64,000 nt of DNA from Salvia splendens (lineage: Eukaryota > Streptophyta > Magnoliopsida > Lamiales > Lamiaceae), in contig NC_056050.1 of assembly GCF_004379255.2 (NCBI RefSeq), positions 16,299,514-16,363,513 on the forward strand, read 5' to 3'. Below the pieces are notes generated by a model. The model was given only the letters and a program-made list of their open reading frames with translations. It was not told where the DNA came from and made no database searches. The position numbers and the translations under genes are program-made. This document shows, one piece after another, positions 9,900 through 19,974 of the stretch. Numbering within the stretch: position 1 is the first letter of the stretch; each line of letters begins with the position of its first letter.

Positions 9900-10600
9900 A
9901 AGGCTGAATGTTTATTTTCTAAATGTACATTCCTAGGTAAATTTTATGCATTATTAGGTTGATGTTGTGCATTTTAAAACTATTTCTATGCATTATATAC
10001 ATATTTCATGCATCAAGTGCCTGCTGTTGTAAATGGGTTAAAGAGTGAATGGAATATTTTTATGCTCATAACTATCCTGAATCTGTACATTATGTAGCTA
10101 TTTCTATGCATTATTTATCATGTTTTATGCATCATTTGACTGCTGTTGTGCATGAGTCTAAGAGTGAATGGAAAAATTTTATATGTTCATTACTTGAGTG
10201 ATTCTGTTCATTATTTGGCTATATGAATGCATTATTTATCCTGTTTTATGCATCATGTGACTGCTGTTGTACATGGGTCAAAGAGTGAATGGAATATTTG
10301 TATGTTCATTACTTGACCGGATCTGTACATTATTTAGTTATTTTAGTGCATTATTTATCATGGTTTATGCTTTATGTGTCTGTTGTTGGACATGGGGCAA
10401 TGAGTGATTGCAATATTCATGGTGGACTTGTTTATTTATTCTGAACATTATTTGATTATTAAAATGCATTATGTATCAGTTTTTAAGCATTATTTTGATG
10501 TTTCTGTACAAGAGTGTATAAGTGAATGCAGTATAAATGTCCACGCAATTTTATTCAGTTTATACATTATGTAACTAATTGTATGTAATTAGTCTGTATG
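9900..10600. repeat. 120-bp degenerate array in A2
   Basis: The same monomer as 2440-3420 (landmarks agagtgaatg, tgcattatttatcctg, ttgtacatgggtcaaag). It resumes after the coding fragment at 10850-11070. Confidence 0.75.
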
Positions 10601-10602
10601 TT

Positions 10603-10850
10603 GTACAACATCAAAGCAGCTATGATTGGACATCGACGAGGCGGTCGATTATATATTGCCAGTAGGAATTGCCCAGAAATTCCGGGAGCGAGTATCAGAG
10701 TCCGGGACTAGTACAGCTCCGGAAGAGACGGAGGAAACCAACGGGTAGGAACGTCGACCATTGGTATTGTCGACGAACCCCTTCCGAGTTTCTGAATTGT
10801 ATAAAGAGTTTAACTCCACGGCAGAAGGAAGCCGTCCCGGATCTTGTACA
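10603..10850 (+). pseudogene. Second copy of the plant-mobile-domain-like fragment (A2)
   Basis: Nearly the same nucleotide sequence as 3424-3690. It starts after caacatcaaagcag, which could be a 3' splice site. It has lost a few bases in gagacggaggaaaccaacgg relative to A1 and so shifts frame before reaching EFLNCIKSLTPRQKEAV. The fragment therefore is not translated as one piece. Like its sister it lacks any catalytic domain and ends in the 120-bp repeat. Confidence 0.5.
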
Positions 10851-11039
10851 TGAGTCTAACAGTAAATGGAATATTTGTACATTATTTAGCTATTTCTATG
10901 CAGTAATTATCATGTTTTATGCATCATTAGATGGTTGTTGTACATTAGTCTAAGAATGAATGCAATATTTATATGTTCATTACTTGAGTGATTTCGTACA
11001 TTATGTGGCTATTTGAATGTAGTATTTATCTTGTTTTAT

Positions 11040-12020
11040 GCATCACGTGGTTGCTGTTGTACGTGCTAGATCCTAGCCCATAGGCTTGTTAAACCCTTAG
11101 GGAAAATAAGAAACGTGCGCCAAATATTGAAACCCGACACAACTTAAGTTAAACGGGTTGGGATAAATATTCATTCCATATTACAAATAATGCATTATAT
11201 AAACTAAACTACGCATTATACTATTCTAAAATGTACATTATGTATATCTGTTGTAAAAAATGCCTACGCGCTCTGCATGTGCAACCCCAGACGAATTACT
11301 ACAGCTCGTGTATTTGGACAACGTTTTTAGGCTTAAAACATATTACACCGTAGCCCCGGGGCTTGTTAAACCCTTAGGGAAAACAAGAAACGTGCGTAAA
11401 ACATCGAAACACGGAACAACCTAAATTAAACGGGTAAGGATAAATGTTCATTACATACCACAAATAATGCATTACAGAAACTAAACTACGCATTATACTA
11501 CACAATATGTACATTATGTATAACGGTTTAAAATTATACCTACGCGTTATGCATGCGCAACCCAGACGAATTACTCCAGCTCGTGTATTTGGACAACGTC
11601 TTTTAGACTTTGAACATACTACACCCTAGCCCATAGGCTTGTCTAACCCTTAGGGAAAATAAGAAAAGTTCACCAAACAACGACACTCGACAAAACTTAA
11701 ATTAAACGGGTCAGGATAAATGTTCATTACATATCACATATAATGCATTATAGAATCTAAACAACGCATTATACTATACAAAATATACATTATGTGCAAC
11801 CCCAGACGAATTACTGCATGTCGTGTATTTGGACAACGTTTTTTAGACTTTGAACATACTACACCCTATCCCTTAGGCTTGTTAAACCCTTAGGGGAAAC
11901 AAGAAACGTGCGCCAAATATCAAAACACGACACAACTTAAATTAAACGCGTCAGCATGAATGTTCATTACATATCTCAAATAATGCATTACAGAAACTAA
12001 ACTACGCATTATACTATACA
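11040..12020. repeat. Tandem repeat of about 277 bp in A2
   Basis: Unit marker ggcttgtt at 11083, 11360, 11636 and 11876 (spacings 277, 276 and 240). These are the same monomers as 3895-4650. Shortened versions continue at about 12260, 12450 and 12640 with ggg-aaacaagaaacgtg-type cores, on the other side of the AAA-ATPase fragment. Confidence 0.75.
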
Positions 12021-12024
12021 ATAT

Positions 12025-12162
12025 GTACATTAAGTGTACATTATGTGGATCGACGACCGAGTTCACGTTCACCAGCACCTCAAAGTCCCCGAGTTGAACC
12101 ATTCAACTCACCAGCGCAACCCCTTCTACCGCCGCGTTTCGCTCTACCTGAGGTACAACCAC
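12025..12162 (+). pseudogene. BCS1-like AAA-ATPase fragment (transduplicate) in A2
   Basis: The frame reads DDRVHVHQHLKVPELNHSTH then QRNPFYRRVSLYL, matching the early AAA-ATPase-associated domain of At2g46620-type BCS1-like ATPases. It then runs into aggtac and the repeat region. It overlaps the A1 fragment (4655-4943) only in the FYR-x-VSLYL segment, so the two elements retain different, partly overlapping parts of one captured host gene. There is no ATPase core and no credible start, so it is a non-functional fragment. Confidence 0.65.
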
Positions 12163-13500
12163 CACTGTAAAAAAAATCAAATAGATCAGCGAACGCATAC
12201 AATTACAAATAAGCAATTATTTTAAACATTGCTAGTACTTACTATACCCTAGCCCCTAGTGTTATTAAACCTTTGCAAGAAACAAGAAACGTGTGCCAAA
12301 CATCGTATCACATTGCATCTTATTCGTTTGCATTGCAGTTCACATAATTTGCATTATATAGTCAATAATATCCATTATTCCTTACAATTGGTGCAATATT
12401 CGGCTCGGTTTATAATTTGTTATTAATGTGTACGTACTACACCCTAGCCCCTAATCTTAATAAACCCTTGGGGGAAACAAGACCTGTGCCAACATCGTAT
12501 CACGGTACATCTCGTTCATATGCATTGCAGTACACATATTGTGCATTATATGTACACTAATTTCCGTTACGCGTTTGGATGTTGTGCATTACTCGTACAA
12601 CTTTATAATTCGTTAAAAATGAGTACATACTACGCCCATAGCCCATAGCCCATAAACTTATTAAACATTCAGTCGAATCAACGACCAATACGCCAAACAA
12701 GGAAACATCTTCACTCTAATTCGTAAGCATTACATTTAACATATTTTGCATTTTAAAGTCAATAACATCCATTACTCAGTGTCATATGGTGCATTATTCG
12801 TATTGTATAACACTTCTAGCCTACCCTGGTCAATATCTACACAATTAAACATTGTTTCATACACGCGGTACTCCATAGTGGCTACGTTTCACATCCTATG
12901 TTACACGCCTATCGCCCAGAATAGCAAACCAACAAAATTAAACGTATCATGAAGAACAACTACTAAAAAATGGGCAGGTTGTTTAAAGACAACCAATACA
13001 ATCACAACACTATTTTTATGGGACTACTCGGATTTGCACAACAAAAGGCGACTAAACGGACATATGTTGATTGATATTAAAAAAATCGATATATAAGCTA
13101 AGGACGTCGTATCTTATTTACCTTCTTCCATATTTGGCAGAACACCGATCGCTACGACACAGTCAACAATACATATTAACGACGAGGACGCGTGAACGTA
13201 TATCCGATAAATCCAAACAGTGGTGACTGAAAAAAATCGATTGCAGCGATGTGAGTGTGGCAAAATTCAAGTCTGAAACTTGTTACATGGATGAATAACT
13301 GTCCAAATCTTCATAGCATAGATTAAGGAACTTCCATAACTAACCCACAAATTGATTTCCAAGTTAGCCCTTTTCGCCTATTTTAATCATTAAATTTATT
13401 GTTAATACAAAAAAAATCGACCATAGGATTTCGAAAATCAATGGCTAGGATCAAGAAGGAAATAGGTGGAAAATTAGGAAAAGGATTTGAATACAACCTT
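12163..13500. other. A2 right part: degenerate repeats and terminus
   Basis: Contains decayed 277-bp units with ccctagcccctaa markers (to about 12960), then AT-rich sequence without coding signal, then the family-A right terminus (cgaccataggatttcg... aaggatttgaatacaacctt). Confidence 0.5.
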
Positions 13501-13519
13501 TTATATATATATATATATA

Positions 13520-13625
13520 GTCCCATTAATCACAAATCCAGTCTTAAAGACCGAACTACAAACCAAATTAGGGCCCTCCATTTTCTTAATCTTGTGGTTA
13601 GGATTAATTTACAATTAATTTAATA
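13520..13625. mobile_element. Left terminus of another (TA)n-flanked element, truncated
   Basis: Directly after the TA tract at 13502-13519 comes gtcccattaatcacaaatcc, then cttaaagaccgaactacaaa and a ttaatcttgtggttaggatt segment. The layout is that of other (TA)n-bounded elements here (boundary motif, reaction to (TA)n, then aatct...gg). The body is interrupted at about 13630. No right end was found. Confidence 0.35.
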
Positions 13626-13629
13626 TTGA

Positions 13630-14130
13630 GGGAACATCTTTTTTGGTCCACAAACTTTGCCAAAGTATCATTTTAGGTTCGTGAACTTTGAAAATATCAT
13701 TTGAGGTCCACCAACTATAGATTAATATCATTTGAAGTACTTTTTACTATTTTCAAGTTTTTTTGGATGAAAATACCCTCAATACCTTAAAGTGTATATA
13801 TTTTTAATAAATTTATCATATACTCATATTTTTTTTATAAATATCTTTACAATATATTTTTGATAAATTTTCTAAATATAATATGACCTTAAATATTATC
13901 ACTTAATTTTGTGACATGCAAGTAAAATTGCTTCATCAATTTTTTATATTAATTTTTTTAAAAATTGAATAAAGAACTTTTCTTTAATTACAAAAAATTG
14001 AATAAAGATCTTTTCTTGAGTTTGAATCACTCACAAATGAAACCATCACCAAGGGCAGGGAGTTTGAATCATTCTCCTTGAGTTTAGCAACACGGGGCTA
14101 GGGTATAGTACCACCACATGAATTAAATTT
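13630..14130. repeat. AT-rich repeat with tttttggtccacaaacttt motif
   Basis: Repeats of ggtccacaaactttgccaaa, ggttcgtgaactttgaaaat and ggtccaccaactatagatta at 13650-13730 are a frequent terminal pattern of plant repeats. The rest is AT-rich. A segment at 14028-14117 (actcacaaatgaaaccatca, gtttagcaacacggggctag) is repeated with changes at 14503-14582, on the other side of the MITE. Confidence 0.45.
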
Positions 14131-14386
14131 TACTCCCTCTGTCCTGGATAATTCGTCTCACTTTGACCGGGCACGGGTTTTAAGAAATGTAATGAAAAGT
14201 GAGTTGAAAAAGTTAGTGGAATGTGAGTCCTACTTTTATATATTAGTTTTATAGTAAAATGTGAGTAGGAATGAGTTAGTGGAATATGAGATCCACTATA
14301 AAAAATGGTAAAAGTGAAATGGGACAAATTATGTGGGACGGACCGAAATGGAAAAATGGGACAAATTATCCGGGACGGATGGAGTA
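14131..14386. mobile_element. Stowaway (Tc1/mariner) MITE
   Basis: A 256-bp element flanked by TA. The left end TACTCCCTCTGTCCTGGATA and the reverse complement of the right end TACTCCATCCGTCCCGGATA are the classic Stowaway termini. The interior (gtgggacggaccgaaatgg near 14329) carries a second copy of the terminal motif, suggesting an internal rearrangement. It has no coding capacity. Mobilisation would need a mariner-like transposase supplied elsewhere. Confidence 0.93.
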
Positions 14387-14585
14387 TTTTTTAATGTGTG
14401 TTTTATATTTGATACAGTAAAAAATGTTCCAATAGTATCTAATAATGTACATTTGTAGCAGTGAATAATGTACAGATTGAAGAGAATAATTTTGAAAGGA
14501 ACTTGAATTCATGCCCTTTGGGTTTAGCAATCCATATGGCTAGGTTGTAGTACCTACTCACAAACGAAACCATCACCAAGGGGGG
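14387..14585. other. Spacer with repeat of 14028-14117
   Basis: Contains atcaccaagggggg-, gtttagcaatccatatggct- and gtagtacc-type sequence diverged from the copy left of the MITE. Copia-2 LTR homology begins abruptly at 14586. No gene is seen. Confidence 0.4.
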
Positions 14586-15457
14586 CTCATTTGATAATGT
14601 GCTCAAGAGGAGCTCGAACAAGGTTTTATTATTCGGAAAACTGGCCAGTTGGAATTTAATTATTCCATGAATAATAATTAAATGTTTCTTGCTAAGTCCA
14701 CTCTTGGAATTAATAAGATGTTAATTAATTAAGTCCATAGCAGACTTCAATTAATTAATGAATATTTGTATCTTAAGCGCAGAATATAAACATTTAAATA
14801 AATTGGAAACCCGGATTACTTGTAATTTCGGATTTGGATGGGCAGTGCAATATTATTACTGTAGTGGCTGCTAATAATATTTCAATATAAGCTTGTATTA
14901 AATTGTGGATTCAATTTAATTAGTAAAAAGCTAATTGGGTGAGGCCACATCCAAACCTCCATAGATCCCTGACAGTGCCCAAACATAAACTTAATATATA
15001 TAGGAGAATAAAGGAGAGACATAATTAATTAATTTAGAGTCATAATTTTCGTCCCCCTCTAGTTTAAGAGGAGCTCGAAAATTCTCTCAGCTCTCCTCCG
15101 TGAGATTTTTCTGTCTTCTTTATTCAAGTCCTAGTGTTCTGATAAGATCAGCCCACCCTGATTTCGGAATACAGTTCGGGAACCAGTTAGAAGATCCGTG
15201 GTCTAGTATTGAAGATAATCACGTGGAGAAGGCGCAAGCAATCGACGATTCTTTAGTGAATCAAATCGACAACTCTAAACCGTAGAAATCATGTTTTAGG
15301 ATTTATATTATTTAAGCATGAATTATTTACGTTCTATCATGCATTTCTGTGTTAACATGTGAATTAATTAATCTCATAATCCATCAAATAGATCCTATGT
15401 CTGATATATTTGTTTTGTACAGGTCTTCCGTTGTGCAAAGGGCACCAAACCCCAACA
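14586..15457 (+). repeat. copia-2 5' LTR, truncated
   Basis: Matches the 3' part of the solo LTR at 18409-19969 and of the LTR at 27446-28977. Shared landmarks include ctcaagaggagctcgaacaa, ttattattcggaaaactggc, a TATA-like taatatatataggagaat (near 14991) and the terminal ccccaaca. It begins at ctcatttgataatg with no TG end, so about 660 bp of U3 are missing. Confidence 0.9.
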
Positions 15458-15459
15458 AT

Positions 15460-15471
15460 TGGTATCAGAGC
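15460..15471 (+). other. copia-2 primer binding site (tRNA-iMet)
   Basis: TGGTATCAGAGC lies two bases after the LTR terminus CCCCAACA. It is complementary to the 3' end of plant initiator-Met tRNA, the usual primer for copia elements. The same dodecamer follows the Tekay LTRs at 54470 and 63912. Confidence 0.95.
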
Positions 15472-15773
15472 CAATTTTTGGTTCTGATTAGGTCGATTAA
15501 TTTCATACTATGTGAATTGCTTGAATGCATGACGATGATGAGAGCATGTTCGACGAGAATGTGCAGCTGGCGCTCGCGCCGGGGCTGCACATTGCCAAAC
15601 GCGCAAGCCTTAACATCAAAAAGTAAATTACGTGTTTTTGGGGAATAATTCACGTGGTACATCACAAAGAATTTCTTTTTGTCTTCTCATAATTTGATTA
15701 CATGTAATTATTATGTCTATGTGATGATTAGGCATGTTGTTTTCAAATTTGTTGCAATTGCATGCACGAGAAT
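15472..15773 (+). other. copia-2 leader, first part
   Basis: Non-coding leader after the primer site with a GC-rich pocket (ctggcgctcgcgccggggct, near 15570). It is cut off by copia-1, whose target duplication TTATA is at 15774-15778. The leader continues at 22345. Confidence 0.7.
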
Positions 15774-15778
15774 TTATA

Positions 15779-16288
15779 TGTTAGAAATAATGGGAAGAAA
15801 TTTCCAAGCCGTGTACAGGCGGTACTCTAACTATTACAATAGAAAGGAAACTTGCAACAAAAAGAGGAATGAAAATTACAACGGAAATAAAGCAAACCAA
15901 ATTTATAAGTCGAGTCGAGGTAAACCCTCTTTCCGCAAGACAAATTACGCCCCGGCTAGTGCTCACGAAATGACGTATTGCCCCCAAAGATAAAATGACT
16001 TCCTCCTAGAGTGTAGAAGCACCTCAAACCCGCTAGGCACCGGCGAACTTGATGGAGTTCCGAGAATCGAGCTATAGAGACTAGAGAGAGTAGAGAGAAT
16101 ATTTTGTGGTGTTGTTCGTGTCTTCTACTTCAAGATCAAAGCCTATTTATAGGCTAGAAAAACAAGTGAAAGGTCTTGCAATCAAGACAAGACATAAAGA
16201 AAATGGGGTTGAAAGGCCAAAGGACATAGACACATGAAAGGCCAAAAGCCTCTCTCTTTTTCCCCACATTTCCCATGTTTTTCGTACA
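15779..16288 (-). repeat. copia-1 3' LTR
   Basis: 510 bp. On the minus strand it begins TGTACGAAAAACATGGG and ends CATTATTTCTAACA. A minus-strand TATA box (cctataaataggc) lies at about 16142-16155. It matches 21805-22344 except for a gap of about 30 bp near 16072 (the right LTR has acaatgctcctaagatgcat there) and scattered changes. Confidence 0.92.
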
Positions 16289-16302
16289 ATCCCCCACATT
16301 GG
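16289..16302 (-). other. copia-1 polypurine tract
   Basis: On the minus strand aatgtgggggat directly precedes the 3' LTR start. Such a tract primes plus-strand DNA synthesis. An identical tract precedes the related LTRs at 36844 and 45723. Confidence 0.8.
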
Positions 16303-17910
16303 TTAGAGCACTGCAAGCTCAAACCAACACAAGACGTGTATGCATGCATGCAGACTCTTTGCTCAATTCTCGAGAAACAATATTGCATTTGGAATAGTAG
16401 CTTGGGGCTTTGAACTTTCCATAGTCAACACTATCGGGCATACCGGCGGCCTGGTGGACGTGATGCCTTGAACCATTCCTCCTTGGTGTATACCGAGACA
16501 ATAATATTGACACAATATTATTTACAAACTCATCAGTTCTCACGTTTGTGTCCTTTACTGGCCATGGAACACCACTTTGGATTCATAAGTGATTCACATG
16601 TTGAAGCGGCCCACGCTTCTTCACTTACATAGGTGATTCTTTTCCAGGTATCCTGCAATACCCATCTCCTCGAGGTTTCTAAGAATCACTAAAAGTCAAA
16701 ACTTAGCCTCTTACCACATGCAGGTTACAACACTCAATGCTTTCTAAAGAATGGGCGAAGATTAAAAATCTTCCGAGTGTTACAACTAGATTCATATAGC
16801 TTCGTTTTCCCATTGAACCAAGCCTATGGGATCTCCAATCGTATGGTTAGGTTACCACTATAATCATCTTTTAAGATGTGGTTTTCAGTCCCATTCCTTT
16901 TAGCAATTTATGCATTTGATCACGGTTTAAATCTTTTGTTAACGGATCCGCTAAGTTATCAACTGACCTTACATAGTCAACTGTGATAACACCACTTGTG
17001 ATCAATTGTCAGACGGTATTATGTCGCCGACGAATATGTCGAGACTTACCGTTGTATAAGCCACTATGTGCTCTCCCTATAGCTGCTTGGCTATCACAGT
17101 ATATCACTACTGTCGGCACTGGCTTCTTCCAACATGGAATACATTCTAGGAAATTTTTGAGCCACTCGGCTTCTTCCCCTTCTTTATCCAATGCGATAAA
17201 CTCAGATTCCATGGTGGAACGAGCTATACACGTTTGTTTCGTCGACTTCCACGAAACAGCACCACCCCCACAGTGAACACATAACCACTCGTCGAGAACG
17301 AGTCTTTTGAATCAGCGATCCAATTTGCATCACAGTACCCTTCAAGTACTTGGGGATATCTTGTGTACTGCAGCTCAAAGTTAAGAGTATACTTCAAGTA
17401 TCTCAAAACCCTACGCAGAGCTTTCCAATGTTCCTTGCTTGGGTTGCTCGTAAATCGGCTCAGCTTATTCACCGTACACGCAAGATCTGGTCGGGTGCAG
17501 TTTGTGATAAACATCAAACTCCCTATGATCTTTGCATATTCTTCTTGAGCTATAGGCTCACCCGTGTGCTTACTCAAATGCACGTTGGGTTCCAATGGAG
17601 TCTTAGCTGGCTCACAATCGAACGAGTGAAATTTCGTTAGCACTTTCTCAATATAATGAGATTGTGTCAGAGCAATTCCCTCATGATTCATTTTAATTTT
17701 GATTTCGAGAATCACATCAGCTAAACCCATATCTTTCATGTCGAAATTACTCTTCAACATATTTTTGGTTTCGTTGATAATGGCATTATTGCTGCCCGTA
17801 ATCAACATATCATCTACATAAAGACACACAATAACAAAACCGTTATCTGTGTTCTTAATGTAAACACACTTATCGCACTCATTGATAGTGAATCCATTTG
17901 CCAACATCAC
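16303..17910 (-). pseudogene. copia-1 reverse transcriptase (C-terminal half)–RNase H
   Basis: The frame 17910-17224 carries the RT active-site block [13 protein letters not shown], then the copia connection [20 protein letters not shown] and the start of RNase H ([20 protein letters not shown]). After a frameshift near 17230 the frame 17212-17009 continues with [37 protein letters not shown] and [10 protein letters not shown], the conserved copia RNase H end. It is followed by a stop and about 700 bp of decayed 3' sequence. The YVDD catalytic aspartates and the RNase H D-E-D residues are visible, but the frame break makes it non-functional. Confidence 0.9.
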
Positions 17911-17928
17911 GTTGTCAAATTTTAAATG

Positions 17929-18403
17929 TCATTGTAATGGTGCTTGCTTCAACCCATATAATGACTTTACCAGTTTGCATACTTTACGCTCTTGCCCAAG
18001 CACAACAAACCCTTCGGGTTGTTCCATATATATTTCTTCTTCCAGATCACCATTCAGAAACGCAGTTTTCACATCCATTTGGTGAATATCGAGATTGTGC
18101 AAAGCAGCAATCGCAAGAAGCACCCGAATGGAAGTGATTCTCGTAACAGGTGAATAGGTATCAAAAAAGTCATGCCCTTCTTTCTGCTTAAAGCCTTGGA
18201 CAACTAGGCGAGCTTTGTACTTATCTATAGTACCATCGGGCTTATATTTCCTTTTCAGAATCCACTTGCATCCTAAATCCTTACAGCCTTCAGGCAAGTC
18301 TACTAACACCCAAGTGTTATTTCTCATGATGGATTCAATTTCACTATTGATAGCTTCTTGCCACCACGCTGCGTCTGGGCCAGACAGAGCTTCCGCCAAT
18401 GAC
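17929..18403 (-). pseudogene. copia-1 reverse transcriptase (N-terminal half)
   Basis: The frame reads SLAEALSGPDAAWWQEAINS, then WILKRKYKPDGTIDKYKARL, the copia RT start, DVKTAFLNGDLEEEIYMEQP and LVKSLYGLKQAP, ending at an in-frame stop (17929). The continuation is in the frame at 17910-17224. The 5' end of this block is where the solo LTR (18409-19969) was inserted. The codons on either side of that insert are in a compatible frame once the duplicated 5 bp is discounted, so the insertion rather than a deletion split the polyprotein. Confidence 0.9.
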
Positions 18404-18408
18404 TTTGG

Positions 18409-19969
18409 TGTTAGGTTTAGTATACTGAAAAGCATGTTTCGAGCAAATTCGCACGAATAGGAATCTTGCTTGTATACGGAAAAACTCTACAATCCACTTT
18501 TGACCCGATTCAGTATTATTCGAGCATTTCGCACGAATAGAATCAGTATATTATTACATTGTGTTTGCTTGTGCGTTTATAAGATGTTTTATAAACATTC
18601 AAATGCATAAGAAGCAAACAAAGCCTAAGTCTTTTGCTTAGTAGACTGGTTGTGGACGTCGTCCACTTTAAGGTAACTACAGTCGGTTCTATGCAATGCT
18701 TTGCAAAAGAAAAAGAAGAATTTCACAACCTAGATAGGCTTTGGCTACCTATCGTGAAAGGTTGCAATGTCAGTCCGATTATTTCTAAACCTTATTGAAA
18801 TAAGATGACGTTGGTGTGGTATAGCACTGAATGGATCTAACAGCAAGACGTGTCTTTATGCTATCTACGGAAAGACGAGGTCTTGATAAATATCTATTTC
18901 TTAATCAATGCACGTTAGCATTGAGCATACGATATTGAGTATCTACTACTTTGACTTACCAAAGGTGTGGGTTTTTCGTCACCCAACGATACAGGTATAT
19001 TGGGTAGTGGTGATCATTATCTAGCGGTGCTAGGATTGCTATTATGTTGAATCGTGTGCGAGGTGAGTCTCGTTTGATAATGTCTTCAAGAGGAGCTTGA
19101 ACAAGGTTTTATTATTCGGAAACTGGCCAGTTGGAATTTAATTATTCCATGAATAATAAATAAGTGTTTCTTGCTAAGTCCACTCATAGAATTAATAAGA
19201 TATTAATTAATTAAGTCCATAGCAGACTGTAATTAATTAATGGACATTTCTATCTTAAGCGCGAGAAATAAATAATAATAAACAAAATGGAAACCCGGAT
19301 TACTTGTAATTTTGGATTTGGATGGGGAGGTCAATATTACGTCTGTAGTGGCTGCTCGTAATATTTCAATATAAGCTTGTATTAAATTGTGGGTTCAATT
19401 TAATTAGTAAAAAGCTAATTGGGGGAGCCCATATCCAAAACCTTCCATAGATCCCTGACTGGGCCCAATATGAACTTAATATAAATAGGAGAATAAAAGA
19501 GACAGAATCATAATTCAAAAATATGGATGAAAATTTCGCCCACTCTAAATTATGAGAGAGGGACGATTTTTTTTTAAGAATTTCTCCTCCGTGAGATCTT
19601 CAGCTCCTCCTCCGTGAGAAAGTTCTGTCTTCTATATTCGAGTCCTAGTGTTTCGATAAGATCAGCCCACCCTGATGTCGGAATATAGTCGGGACACCAG
19701 TCAGAATATCCGTGGTCTAGTATTGAAGATCATCGTGGAGAAGGCGCGAGCAATCGACGATTCTTTGGAGAATCAAATCGGTAACTCCAACTCCGTAGAA
19801 TTCATGTTTAGGATTTATATTCTATGAGCATGAATTATTTGCATTCTAGCATGCAATTCTGTGTTAACATGTGAATAGATTAATTCCATAATCGGTCAAA
19901 TAGATCCTACGTCTGATTTATTTGTTTGTACAAGTCTTCCGCTGTGCAAGGGGCTCCAAAACCCCAACA
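18409..19969 (+). mobile_element. Solo LTR of the copia-2/copia-3 family, inside copia-1
   Basis: 1561 bp, starts TGTTAGGTTTAGTATAC and ends ACCCCAACA. It is flanked by a perfect target-site duplication TTTGG (18404-18408 and 19970-19974). It is full length and carries a TATA-like cttaatataaatagg near 19471. It corresponds to the 3' LTR at 27446-28977 and to the minus-strand LTR at 38248-39708. No internal region remains, so it is the product of LTR-LTR recombination. It is inserted in antisense to copia-1 between its integrase and RT coding parts. Confidence 0.95.
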
Positions 19970-19974
19970 TTTGG

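Larger units (their letters stand above)
8940..13500. mobile_element. Large (TA)n-bounded element, family A (copy A2)
   Basis: A 4.6-kb sister of A1. Termini: left GGGGTGCATTATTCTCCTAT, and reverse complement of the right AAGGTTGTATTCAAATCCTT. The order matches A1: leader with aaaccctag, 120-bp array, protein fragment, 277-bp array, AAA-ATPase fragment, common right end. It carries more 277-bp units than A1 and a 116-bp duplication at 9253-9484. The large length difference and many substitutions suggest the two copies are old. No transposase is recognisable. Confidence 0.6.

Noticed and set aside
1650..13500. Helitron interpretation for the gene-carrying elements
   Set aside because: Gene capture fits Helitrons, but these elements have inverted terminal similarity and (TA)n borders. 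I see no TC start, CTRR end or 3' hairpin at the borders.
14028..14582. SINE flanking the Stowaway MITE
   Set aside because: A tggctaggttgtagtacc segment resembles a Pol III A box, but no convincing B box or A-rich tail follows at the right distance.
15679..15993. ORFs over the copia-1 LTR (also 21798-22019)
   Set aside because: They are duplicated only because the LTR is duplicated. They cross the LTR border and have no homology to element proteins.
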